Origin: Neocallimastix lanati (nom. inval.)
Lineage: Eukaryota; Neocallimastigomycota; Neocallimastigomycetes; Neocallimastigales; Neocallimastigaceae
Assembly (NCBI GenBank): GCA_016946835.1
Contig: JACVTC010000073.1
Coordinates: forward strand, 108,501-172,500
Direction: 5' to 3'
Length of the DNA stretch: 64,000 nt
Shown: positions 1 through 9,753 of the stretch, in pieces
How positions within the stretch are numbered: position 1 is the stretch's first letter
How the letters are laid out: every line of letters begins with the position of its first letter
Notes under the pieces: model-generated
What the model saw: only the letters and a program-made list of their open reading frames with translations
The model's database searches: none
What the model was told of the DNA's origin: nothing
Made by a program: the position numbers and the translations under genes

Positions 1-90
1 TATTATTTATTATTGTGATATAATTAATTATTTATTATATTTTATTACAATTTTATTGACAATTTTCATTTTTATTTAAATACTGTAGCA
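1..90 (-). repeat. Gyp1 3' LTR, partial
   Basis: These 90 bases are identical to 7468-7557 and end in TGTAGCA. In the sense of the element this is the start of the 3' LTR (TGCTACA...). The remainder lies beyond the window edge. Confidence 0.9.
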
Positions 91-129
91 AAACGCCCCC
101 ACTTAGTATAGACTTCGTCCCTTGAAGTC
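91..129 (-). promoter_or_regulatory. Gyp1 polypurine tract with upstream hairpin
   Basis: On the minus strand a hairpin, GACTTC-AAGGGAC-GAAGTC (111-129), is followed by the purine-rich AAGTGGGGGCG and then the LTR. The purine tract is the expected plus-strand primer. The same hairpin sequence, 20-21 bases from the LTR, recurs in Gyp4 and Gyp5. Confidence 0.75.
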
Positions 130-148
130 CTCAAGTTTATATTATATA

Positions 149-186
<38 letters not shown>

Positions 187-246
187 TTTTCCTATTGGTT
201 AATTACTATCCTATTAATCTTATAAAGTTATAATGTATATATATAT

Positions 247-305
<59 letters not shown>

Positions 306-924
306 GTTAGTATACTAATATTATTATATAATATTATTTTTTTATTTATTCATTTCCTATATATATTTTTATTTATTTTTAATTTTGAAATTTCAAATTA
401 GCAATTTGAGATTTTGAAATTGGAATAATTATTTATTATTTACTAATCTATTTAAATATAATTATATTGTATATTTCTATCTATATATTAGAATATGTAT
501 ACTGTAATGTTATATTTTTTATTTTTATTACTATTATTATTTATATTTTAACTCCATTGTAAACAAATCTAAAAAAAAAAAAAAATAAATTATAATTTAT
601 GATTAATATTGTAAATCTATTCTTCGGGTTCGTTATTTGTAATTGTGTCCAGTATTCATTAAGTGTTTATCTTCTTTTTTTTATTATTATAAATTATTAT
701 TGTATCTATCTATTATATTTATCTTTATGTATATTATAATATTATTATATACCTAATTATGTTAATTATAATTATATTTTTTTAAACATTCATATTTCAC
801 TGATATATTTATTTATTATTATATTTATGTATTATTATTTTATTATTATATTTATATAATATTATTGTATATTATTCTATTCATATATCTGTATTCTATA
901 TACTATTCTTATATTTTATTTTTA

Positions 925-959
<35 letters not shown>

Positions 960-1021
960 TTTTTTTTTTATATATATGGATATATTATTAATAATTGAAC
1001 AATTTGAATTATTATTATTAT

Positions 1022-1062
<41 letters not shown>

Positions 1063-1128
1063 TATATATAATTATGTTATATATATTATTATAATGTTTA
1101 TTTATAACTATCTTTATAACTATCTGAT
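130..1128. other. AT-rich 3' tail of Gyp1, no gene seen
   Basis: About 1 kb lies between the pol stop and the PPT hairpin. It contains long T runs on the plus strand (about 151-180, 249-303, 1024-1058), TTA repeats, and no coding evidence. In Gyp4 and Gyp5 the pol stop touches the PPT hairpin, so this stretch looks like added 3'-untranslated sequence. The short hydrophobic ORF at 865-1071 is a by-product of TTA/TTT repeats. Confidence 0.7.
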
Positions 1129-4100
1129 TTATTCTTCTTCTTCCAAATTTATTTCAGTGAAGTAAGGAATAACATTTTTCAGATGAATATTACGATTGGC
1201 TATTTCTCCTGTAATTGGATCGCATACTGTGACTGTATTCAATTCTTGTTTAACAATTTTTAACGGTCCAGTAAAAAAAGGATCCAACTTCCGTCTATTA
1301 AATACTTTTACTAAAACTAAATCTCCAGGTTTGTAGCAAGCCCGCAATCTTTTAATTTGTTTTCTACGATCTTCCCATAATTTGTTAGCTGTTTCTATAT
1401 TGTTAATGGCTTCTTTGATCCATTTATCGTGAGTAATAAATTTTCTTAACCAATATTCTTCTTCACTTTCCATTTCATTTCTTCTTTCTATATTTAAAGT
1501 TAATTCAAAGGGTTGTAAGTCTCTTCTTCCATATAATAATTCAAAGCTACTATATTTTGTAACCTCATTCTTACAGGTTCTTAAAGCCCATAAAGCGCTG
1601 TATAGAGTTTCATCCCAAGTATCGGTAGATTTTCCAAGTAATCGTAGGTATTTACTTATCTCTTTATTTCGATTCTCTACTTCTCCATTTGATGCTGGAT
1701 GGTAAGTTGTTATATAATGTACATATATATCATGAAGGTCAAGAAAAGCTTTGGTTTTATCCGCGATGAATTGTGGACCATTATCTGTAATAAGTATTTC
1801 TGGTATTCCATGACGAGAAAATACCGATTTTAAAAATTTTATAACATCTTCTGCTTCAACCGTTTTCAATGGTTCCGCTTCTACCCACTTTGTTAGATAA
1901 TCTACTAATACGATTATATATTTATTATTATTTCTTGTAGGTGGCAGTGGTCCAATGATATCTAACCCAACTCTAGAGAATGGATAACCAGGAGGTGTAG
2001 CGATACTTTCCACATTTTTGTTAAGCGATTGAGGTTTGTATATTTGACAGCGATGACAGCTTTTAATAAAATTGTGCACATCATTCTTCATTGATTTCCA
2101 GTAATAATCACATTTTAACCTATTGTATGTTTTATAAATACCTTCATGGCCAATTTGATGTGCATCTTTGATTAATTCAAACTGTTTTGTTTTATTCTTA
2201 ATTATTTTCTTTATATTTTCTCCTTGCTTATAGTATTCAATACCATCAATATTTATAATTCTTTTATTTATAAATTCATTCATAAATTTATTTATACTGT
2301 CGTTATTATTATTGGAAGAAACGTTATTATTTACTAATGCATTTAATATTTCTTTATTTTCATTTATTTCTTTTGTAGGTAATCTGGATAAAGCATCGGC
2401 AATAACGTTCCTCTTCCCCTCTTGAAATTGAATTTTAACATTTAATATTGATAGTTCTGTAACCCATTTAAGGTGGCGATTATTTGACGGTTCTCTATTA
2501 GCAAATATACTAACCAGGGGTTTATGGTCTGTATAAACAATAGTAGGAAAAGAGCTTCCACTAAAATAGGGTTTAAATTTTTTAACACAATGAAATATTG
2601 CTTTGCCTTCTAAATCAGTAACACTATAGTTAGATTCTGAAGAAGAAAGAGTTCTACTCTCGAAATAAATAGGAACTTCTATAGAATTTTCTTTAACCTG
2701 CAATAATACTCCACCCAAGCCATCTCTAGAAGCGTCAGTTCGAATAATAAAAGGTTTAGAATAATCAGGTGGAACAAGAATGGGAGCCATTGTTAATGTT
2801 TTCTTTAATTTTTCGAAAGCATAATTACAATCATTAGACCAAACATAACGAACATCTTTCTTTAATAAATTAAAAAGTGGTTTTGCAATTTGTGCGAAAT
2901 TTTTCACAAACTTCCGGTAGTACCCAATAGCTCCAAGGAAGGATTTTAATTGAGTAATATTTTTCGGAGGGAGCCAATTCACAATAACTTTTACCTTATC
3001 TGGAATGGGTGAAATACCTTGTGTCGATAAAGTGTGTCCGAGTAGCGTTACCTTTGTTTTAAAAAATGAGCATTTCTCTAAATTTATCTTTAAACCATTA
3101 TCAGCTAAAATTTGAAATACCATCGTGAGATGTTTAATGTGTGATTCAATAGAGTCTGAAAATATAACTAAATCATCAATGTAAACGAACAAACATACAC
3201 CAATCAAATCAAAAAAAATCCGGTTCATTTCACGTTGAAAAGTAGCCGGTGCGTTACATAAACCGAACGGCATTACACAGAATTTGTAGTTTCCAAACAT
3301 GGTAGTGAATGTTGTTTTATCTTTATCATCAGGATTCATTGGAACCTGATGATAACCAGAAAAAAGATCAATAGTAGAGAGTATTTTTGCGTTCTTTCCA
3401 ATAAACATTAATATGTCATCAATTAAGGGTAAAGCATATGAATCCATAATAGTTATATTGTTTAAAGCCCTAAAGTCGACACACATTCTCCAGTCGCCGT
3501 TTTTCTTCGGAACTAGTACTACTGGAAATGCCCATGAAGAATAGGATGGTTCTATTAATTTGTTTTCTATTAGCTTAATCAAGATTTTCTTAAGAGCCTT
3601 TGTTTGTGCTTTAGATAACCGGTAAGCTTTTAATTTTATCGGTGTAGACCGAGGAATTAAATCAATTTTATGAGGTAACAATTTTGATTTTCCTAAGTCA
3701 TCTGTTTTGATTGCTATTACATTTTTAAATTTTGAAAATATTTTACTAATTTCATTTTTAAAATTATCAGGAACAGAAGATATTATTTCATTAATTAAAT
3801 GTTCTTTCGTGTTAGGTAATTCATTAGTATTCGTAATTTCTTTATCATTGGTAACTGTAATTGTTAATAAGAAAGGTTCAGATTTGGTAGTTTGATGTTT
3901 TTCTATTTCTTCATCATCCTTGTAAGTATTATTAAGATTAATGTCATAAAATAGATCTGCTAGTTTAATGTAATTATTATTTTCATCAATATAATATAAA
4001 GTATCATCTACTAAGTTAATATCAAATCTATTATTCTTTAGAGAATCAACACCAATCAAGATATCAAAAATATCATCTTTTTCGATTACCCTAAAATATT

Positions 4101-5553
4101 CATTAAAAGTTCTGCTACCAATAGAGACTTGTAAATCATAGATATCACTATCTATTGAGGAATTTGAGTACGCTTGAAATATTGTTTCAGAGATTCTACC
4201 AATAGAAGATTTGTTGATTTTTAATTTATTCAAAGCGGAACGTGTAATAACATTGACACTGGCGCAAGTATCTAAAAATATTTCACAATCATTATTCTCT
4301 ACTTTTCCATTAACTTTAATTATTTTATGTTTTGTAATAACTGTCATTACATTTGTTATTGTTTGTTTAGGTGTTAATTTTAAAGCTTTTAAGAATTCTG
4401 TTCGAAATTTTGGGAAGAGATCTAAAAGGTAGACCAATTTTGTTATTACATCAGTTGATGCAATTTCTTTTATCAAATCTTGAATATAATAATCACCAAA
4501 TTTCTCCATAAGTTTGATGTGTTTTTCAGGTTGTTTCATTGGAGTTTCACTTGTCTTGGTATTGGTATTCATTTCTTTCATTTTATTTTTTATATCTTTA
4601 ATTCTCTCCTCTTTATTTTTGTTTTTAACTTTTCTAATATTTTTTTCTGTGATAAAAGAAGGATCAAGATACTCTAGTTTTTGGGTATTACAATTTTTTT
4701 TATTAGGAGTTTCATTCTTATTTGTATTATTTGCTCTAATGGAATTCTCTTCATTATCAGGTAAGGACTTATTATGATTTTTAATATTATTACTTTCATC
4801 AACATCAACATTGTTTTCATCATTTTCAGATTCTTCTATCATGATTACATCTTCATTAGATTCTATACTTCCTGGTTCAACTGTTTGACTAGTGTTTATA
4901 TTATTAGTAATATAATCATCATTATTTATGTCAATATTTTCTTTAAAGGTATTATAAATATTATTTTCTTCATTATTATTGTCGTTATTATTGTCATTAT
5001 TATTATCTATATTATAATTAATTTTATTATTATTATTATTCATATTTTTATTTTCATGATCATTATTCCTATTATTATTATGATTATTAATATTGTTATA
5101 ATTATTATTAACATTTGTATTACTATAATTGGTATTATTTTTATTTTTAATATTATAATTATTAATAATATTATTATTCTTATTAATATTATTATGACTC
5201 ATAGCTGCCGTTTGTATTGGTTTTGGATTGTCTTTTAAATTAAATCTCACTTCCTTTCTATTATATGGCTTTTCATTATATTTGCTAATATTATTTCTTG
5301 AATTTTGAGTAGCTGCTGCTACAATTTCAATTGGTCTATTTAATATATTTTGTGTAGTATTACTATTATTGTTTATATTAAGGTAATTACAATTTTGTTT
5401 TTCATTAACACTATTATTAATTATAGGTAGTATTGTTTGATCATCTACCATTGTCATTATATTATTTTTATTGTTACATGAGTCATTATTTTTGAACATT
5501 ATTTTTTTGGTTTGGTTAATGGAAGTTATCCTTCTCCCATTTATTGGTTTAAA
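1129..5553 (-). CDS. pol: Gyp1 Pol polyprotein (protease, reverse transcriptase, RNase H, integrase)
   Basis: The frame is open from the gag overlap at 5553; the first ATG gives 1456 residues (5499-1129). In order: an asparagine-rich leader of about 300 residues; a retropepsin with the triad written D-T-C near residue 410 (LDTCASVNVI); RT with YIDD near 773-776; RNase H (IRTDAS, TDLEGKA, YTDHKPL); an HHCC zinc motif (HQIGHEG...CHRC); the integrase DDE core (GLDIIGP, TDNGPQF, the E in NGEVENRN); and a C-terminal GDLVLVK domain. It would make cDNA in the particle and insert it in the nucleus. It should be expressed as a Gag-Pol fusion by -1 frameshifting. No internal stop was found. The Cys in place of the protease Gly is unusual. 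Confidence 0.93.
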   Translation of the reverse strand, partial: FKPINGRRITSINQTKKIMFKNNDSCNNKNNIMTMVDDQTILPIINNSVNEKQNCNYLNINNNSNTTQNILNRPIEIVAAATQNSRNNISKYNEKPYNRKEVRFNLKDNPKPIQTAAMSHNNINKNNNIINNYNIKNKNNTNYSNTNVNNNYNNINNHNNNRNNDHENKNMNNNNNKINYNIDNNNDNNNDNNNEENNIYNTFKENIDINNDDYITNNINTSQTVEPGSIESNEDVIMIEESENDENNVDVDESNNIKNHNKSLPDNEENSIRANNTNKNETPNKKNCNTQKLEYLDPSFITEKNIRKVKNKNKEERIKDIKNKMKEMNTNTKTSETPMKQPEKHIKLMEKFGDYYIQDLIKEIASTDVITKLVYLLDLFPKFRTEFLKALKLTPKQTITNVMTVITKHKIIKVNGKVENNDCEIFLDTCASVNVITRSALNKLKINKSSIGRISETIFQAYSNSSIDSDIYDLQVSIGSRTFNEYFRVIEKDDIFDILIGVDSLKNNRFDINLVDDTLYYIDENNNYIKLADLFYDINLNNTYKDDEEIEKHQTTKSEPFLLTITVTNDKEITNTNELPNTKEHLINEIISSVPDNFKNEISKIFSKFKNVIAIKTDDLGKSKLLPHKIDLIPRSTPIKLKAYRLSKAQTKALKKILIKLIENKLIEPSYSSWAFPVVLVPKKNGDWRMCVDFRALNNITIMDSYALPLIDDILMFIGKNAKILSTIDLFSGYHQVPMNPDDKDKTTFTTMFGNYKFCVMPFGLCNAPATFQREMNRIFFDLIGVCLFVYIDDLVIFSDSIESHIKHLTMVFQILADNGLKINLEKCSFFKTKVTLLGHTLSTQGISPIPDKVKVIVNWLPPKNITQLKSFLGAIGYYRKFVKNFAQIAKPLFNLLKKDVRYVWSNDCNYAFEKLKKTLTMAPILVPPDYSKPFIIRTDASRDGLGGVLLQVKENSIEVPIYFESRTLSSSESNYSVTDLEGKAIFHCVKKFKPYFSGSSFPTIVYTDHKPLVSIFANREPSNNRHLKWVTELSILNVKIQFQEGKRNVIADALSRLPTKEINENKEILNALVNNNVSSNNNNDSINKFMNEFINKRIINIDGIEYYKQGENIKKIIKNKTKQFELIKDAHQIGHEGIYKTYNRLKCDYYWKSMKNDVHNFIKSCHRCQIYKPQSLNKNVESIATPPGYPFSRVGLDIIGPLPPTRNNNKYIIVLVDYLTKWVEAEPLKTVEAEDVIKFLKSVFSRHGIPEILITDNGPQFIADKTKAFLDLHDIYVHYITTYHPASNGEVENRNKEISKYLRLLGKSTDTWDETLYSALWALRTCKNEVTKYSSFELLYGRRDLQPFELTLNIERRNEMESEEEYWLRKFITHDKWIKEAINNIETANKLWEDRRKQIKRLRACYKPGDLVLVKVFNRRKLDPFFTGPLKIVKQELNTVTVCDPITGEIANRNIHLKNVIPYFTEINLEEEE
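5518..5553 (-). promoter_or_regulatory. Gyp1 gag-pol -1 frameshift signal
   Basis: Slippery heptamer TTTAAAC (5547-5553), then one codon and the gag stop at 5541-5543. A stem follows (AATGGGAG with CTTCCATT, one G-U pair, span 5518-5541). Pol is in the -1 frame relative to gag. Gyp3, Gyp4 and Gyp5 have the same layout. Confidence 0.8.
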
Positions 5554-6866
5554 GGTTTATTAATCAAACCCTGTTCTTCCATTTCAGCCAATTGTTTAAA
5601 TGTGTACGGACATTCTGAAGCTCTATGTCCCTCCATTGTACAACGATAACAATTCACATGATAATTGTTGTCATCATTAAATTTATTATTATTTTTGGTT
5701 ACTAAGGTATTAATGACATTGTTGTTTTCTGTTCTACTATGATATTTTTTCCTATTTTGGTAGCTAAAAGATTGAGTCATATTATTAGTGTTAATTGTGT
5801 TACCATTAGTCATTTGATTGTTATATTCTTTATTATTATTAGTCATCATATTATTATTTATATTTTTTAAATCAATATTATTTTGGTTATCTTCTCCTTC
5901 ATTGAGTAATTGATTATTACTCATTTTGTTCGTATTATTCATCATATTAAAATTCATATAATGATTGTTGATTTTGTTATTGTTCGAATACCTATCATAA
6001 TTGATTTTATTATTATATCCATTTATTGAATTCCTTCTTGGCATTCTATTAACGTAATTATTACTGTTATTTGAATAATAATTCATATGACTTCTTAAAT
6101 TTACCGCATGATTCGAATAATTTGGATTCCTAGAGTTATTATTGTTCCATGAGCTAGCTCTAAAATTCCAATTGTTTTCTCCAATAAAGGTATTATTTCC
6201 ATCTTGATTCATTGGTAGTTGTCTTGAGTGAAGATTTTCATAAAAAGGGTGATTCAATAATACATTATTATTAGTATGGTTTTGAGTAAACATGATGTTT
6301 GTTCCCATATTATTATTAATTTTGCTCCTTTGATTTGCATTGGATATTTCCTTTTCAGCTTCTTCAGCTACTTCAGCTATTTTAAATGCTTCATTTATTG
6401 TTTCACATTCCGCTATCATAACTCTTGAACAGGGAAATACTTGAGAACTAATAGCATTTGTATAATCTTTGACCGAAATAAGTCTTCTATATTCCAAACT
6501 GAGTTTATTATATAATTTTTTATATTTGTAATTAAACTTTTTTAACGACTCGTCTTCATTAATTTTTAAAGATTTAAGAACAGAACATTTATCATTCTCA
6601 GTTATATGTAAATGTTCTTCTATTGTATCTTGAATCTCCTTTAATGTAGGATATCTGATTGAGTCACCTCTTCCTTTTACTAATGAATTTAATGCGCCTT
6701 GAATATCTTCTTCCACGGCCTCTTTAGCCCATGTAAAAATGCGTCGAGGTTCCATTATATCATAAAGTTCCATCGTTTTGGAAAAATCTGTTATCCAACT
6801 TTCCACATCTTTACCATAATTGATTAACAATGGTAAGATTCTTTGCAATTTAGCTGCATCAAACAT
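5541..6866 (-). CDS. gag: Gyp1 Gag (capsid and nucleocapsid)
   Basis: 441 residues. The N-terminal half resembles a Ty3/gypsy capsid (DVESWITDFSKTMELYDI...) and aligns by eye with Gyp4 Gag. A long Asn/Ser/Met-rich linker follows, then one CCHC zinc knuckle, CYRCTMEGHRASEC, at residues 406-419, expected to bind the element RNA. The start at 6866 is the first ATG ahead of the conserved region, with the primer site about 135 bases upstream. The stop lies inside the frameshift signal. The frame is intact. Confidence 0.9.
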   Translation of the reverse strand: MFDAAKLQRILPLLINYGKDVESWITDFSKTMELYDIMEPRRIFTWAKEAVEEDIQGALNSLVKGRGDSIRYPTLKEIQDTIEEHLHITENDKCSVLKSLKINEDESLKKFNYKYKKLYNKLSLEYRRLISVKDYTNAISSQVFPCSRVMIAECETINEAFKIAEVAEEAEKEISNANQRSKINNNMGTNIMFTQNHTNNNVLLNHPFYENLHSRQLPMNQDGNNTFIGENNWNFRASSWNNNNSRNPNYSNHAVNLRSHMNYYSNNSNNYVNRMPRRNSINGYNNKINYDRYSNNNKINNHYMNFNMMNNTNKMSNNQLLNEGEDNQNNIDLKNINNNMMTNNNKEYNNQMTNGNTINTNNMTQSFSYQNRKKYHSRTENNNVINTLVTKNNNKFNDDNNYHVNCYRCTMEGHRASECPYTFKQLAEMEEQGLINKPLNQ

Positions 6867-7000
6867 TTTAAGATTTTTGTAATTTTTAATGGTAATGATT
6901 ATATAAAAAAAATTATAAAATTATGGTTTATTATTAAATAATTTATTTGTAATTATTATTTCCTTATTATTTTCATACTTCTTTATTAAATCTTGCTTTC

Positions 7001-7018
7001 CCCCCACGTTGGGCGCCA
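7001..7018 (-). promoter_or_regulatory. Gyp1 primer-binding site, tRNA-Lys type
   Basis: The minus strand reads TGGCGCCCAACGTGGGG about six bases inside the 5' LTR. Its complement ends in GGGCGCCA and matches, as I recall it, the 3' end of the animal-type tRNA-Lys(CUU). The location and leading TGG are typical of a Ty3/gypsy primer site. Confidence 0.8.
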
Positions 7019-7024
7019 AAATTT

Positions 7025-7557
7025 TGATACGTTATTTTATTAATCTTTATTATTAATATTTTAGTATCAATATTTTTGTGAGTTTGCAAGATAGTATAAA
7101 ATAAAATAGTATATTCTAATATAGAAATATATAATTACTACACACTTTATTTTAAAACAGAATTTTAAGAATTATTTTTGTCGTTTTATTTTATTTTATT
7201 TAATTTATTATGTCGTAATACAATTTTATAATAAAGTATTATAAAAAAATCTTATTAACTATTTATTTCTAACTTATTACTATATTATATTTTATAAATA
7301 AATATATTCCCCGAATATATTTATCTTAACTAATGTATATCTATTTTCTCCAAAAAAAACCACCCTTTAAAAAATTTATAATAATTTTTCTTTTTATACT
7401 TTTAATTTACTATAATTTAAATCCTATTGGCTGTTAATTAATTAAATAAATTTGAATAATTTTATATTATTATTTATTATTGTGATATAATTAATTATTT
7501 ATTATATTTTATTACAATTTTATTGACAATTTTCATTTTTATTTAAATACTGTAGCA
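7025..7557 (-). repeat. Gyp1 5' LTR, 533 bp
   Basis: Plus-strand ends are TGATACG and TGTAGCA; in element sense it runs TGCTACA to CGTATCA. Its last 90 bases match the partial copy at 1-90. It abuts the primer-binding site at 7001-7018. Confidence 0.88.
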
Positions 7558-8190
7558 TCAGTCAGTAAAATTAGAACCTTGGTTCAATGGTTAGTTACAT
7601 TGACCATGACCAATACTTCATGGGTTTGACTCACACCTCAACCCATTTTGCATAAATAATAATTTTATTAATTATTTTATTAATTATTAATAATATCTTC
7701 TTGAATATTCTTTCTGTATAAAATTATAGAAAGTTAAAGATTCTTTCGGTTTGTAATTTAACCGAAATGAATTTAGAAATTCTTATTATATAAATTATTT
7801 TATTCTTTTTTGATAAGATTCATTTTCATCAATTAAAATCTATATTCTAGAAACTTTACATTATTAATTATTACAAACATATTTCTAAATATTTCTTTAA
7901 AATTATTTTTACATGTTAAAACTGTTTTTCCGTTAAAAGTATAAATAGTGCGAACTTCACGAATGAAAATATTTTTCTTCGTGCTTTTATTAATAATAAT
8001 TAACGTATAAGTAATTCGAAATATTACCTCGTTGATTAATATTAATAATTACTTTAAATTTTATAATTAATAAAAAATATTTCTAATAAAACGAATTATT
8101 TATACAGATAGTGTAAACCTATTGAGTTTTCTCCTTTCTGTGTTTCTATACCACGTCCCGCCGTTACAATAGAAGCACCTCCGTTACATT
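7558..8190 (+). repeat. Possible LTR fragment (F) with promoter-like and hairpin motifs
   Basis: There is no gene here. Near 7580-7605 GGTTCAATG and CATTGACC can pair around the loop GTTAGTTA; the Chr1 LTR start has a stem around GTTAGT. The opening TAAAATTAG also resembles the Chr1 LTR start. A GTATAAATAG TATA-like box lies near 7940, followed by CACGAA/TTCGTG arms. Its last part (8150-8190) contains two GC-richer TGTAACGG-type motifs on the minus strand. I infer LTR remnants of an unclassified element. The boundaries are not resolved. Confidence 0.35.
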
Positions 8191-8794
8191 TATATAGAGT
8201 TTATTATAAACACTAAATATTGAAATAAACAAAAAGACTTTATTTTCTTTTAATTTATTATATAGCATTATATAATAATAACTCTAATTTCTTTAATCAA
8301 AGAAATTTGAGTTCTTTTATACTTTTTTATTTATAATTATTTTAATAGATGAAATTATTAAATAGATATAATTATTAAATAAATAAAATAGATAAGATAA
8401 AGTTAACAAATCAAATAAAGGTATCTAATCTTAACAAATTGATATTCAGGAAAAGATTAGTAGAAAAACCTGAATAACTTCGATTAATATTCTAATATAT
8501 TAATCATCGTATTAATTAATAAAAACCCAATCATAATAATATTGGGGAAAAAATTAATTAACCGATTACTAAAATCTTATAAATTATCAACTAATTGAAA
8601 TAATAAAAATATAAATAATATTTTTAAGTAATTAATACATTACAATAAATTTGTTTACATTATTTTTCAATATATTAATTTGGATAAATTAATATATTTT
8701 TTACATGTTAATAAATATTGAAATATAAATGAAATATAAATTAATTAAATAAGAAGATAGACTATTTTATAAGAAATAAATCTATATTCTTACA
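8190..8794 (-). repeat. LTR (E) of the U/V family, minus strand, left edge uncertain
   Basis: In minus-strand sense it starts TGTAAGAA, like V at 36996. It carries the family hairpin (8443-8476: TATTCAGG and CCTGAATA around an 18-base loop), then a TATA-like GTATAAAAG and a second hairpin (about 8280-8313). Four bases, CGAC, separate it from the next LTR. The left edge is set only by loss of similarity. Confidence 0.6.
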
Positions 8795-9391
8795 CGACTG
8801 GTAGACTCGGGGTGATTCTTATTGATTTAAAATCAAGCAGGGGGGACGGGTATTACCCTGCTTTGATTTTAACAAAGAAAAAAATTTTTTTTTATTAAAA
8901 AGTGTTTATTATTTATTAATATAAAATTTTATTATTTAAAGTACACACATTTAATTTTTAAGAAATATTTACAATATTTATAATTTTTTTTGAATTTAAG
9001 GTATAATTATTTGTTTATAATTTAAGTAATTTTATAGAATTATTGAATTAATTTTATATCAATAATTCATTTTTGTTTTAATTTTTATAAATATAATAAT
9101 AATATTCAAATATAATTTAATTAAAAATAATTATAAAATAAATATATAGAAAATAGTTTTTACTATTTTCTTTGATATTTTTAAGTTAAATAAATTGTTT
9201 TTAAAGATTAATATAATAAATTTAATAATCTTTAATTATTTTAAATAATACTTGTAATTATTTTCAAAATAAAATAAAATTTTTATAATATTTAATTAAT
9301 AAATTTGATAATATTTAAATAATAATTTTTATAATAAGTAATAATAATTTTTAATAATAAATTTAATTAATAATCTTAATAATTTTATAAT

Positions 9392-9694
9392 TGATAACTA
9401 CTTAATAATTATACTATATATTTATTTATATTATTTTATATATTTATTTATTATGTAATTTATTAAAGTGTACTTGTGTTAATGTTTTATGTAAATTAGT
9501 TAATACGTTTATTTTATATTGTATAAACTATGTCAACAATCATTTTAATTATTTTGTGTAACATGTATTTACGTAACAAATGTATTCATGTGATATAGTT
9601 CTATATAAACATCATGAATGTACTATCCACTTCTCTCTTTGTTAACCATAATACTTTCGTATTATTATATTAAATAAATAAACAACATATATCA
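9392..9694 (+). repeat. Cop1 5' LTR
   Basis: 303 bp, TGATAAC...ATATCA, identical by eye to 15309-15611. A TATA-like TATATAAAC at about 9602 suggests transcription starts in the last third of the LTR. Confidence 0.95.
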
Positions 9695-9709
9695 GATTAA
9701 GAGTCTCAT
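9695..9709 (+). promoter_or_regulatory. Cop1 primer-binding site, internal tRNA-Lys half
   Basis: GATTAAGAGTCTCAT follows the LTR directly. Its complement, ATGAGACTCTTAATC, corresponds to the anticodon stem-loop (CUU anticodon) of tRNA-Lys as I recall it, not to a tRNA 3' end. Drosophila copia primes in a comparable way from a tRNA half, using initiator Met. Confidence 0.65.
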
Positions 9710-9753
9710 TCGATTCTATTCTAATATTAAAAGTTTTTTTTAAAAAATACGAC

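Larger units (their letters stand above)
1..7557 (-). mobile_element. Gyp1: Ty3/gypsy LTR retrotransposon, 3' LTR cut by window edge
   Basis: The element reads on the minus strand: 5' LTR 7025-7557, primer site about 7001-7018, gag, pol, a 1-kb AT-rich 3' tail, polypurine tract, then the 3' LTR. Only the last 90 bases (plus-strand sense) of the 3' LTR are inside the window, 1-90, and they match 7468-7557 base for base. Gag and pol are both open and joined by a -1 frameshift signal, so this may be a functional copy. The target duplication cannot be checked because the left flank is outside the window. Confidence 0.92.
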
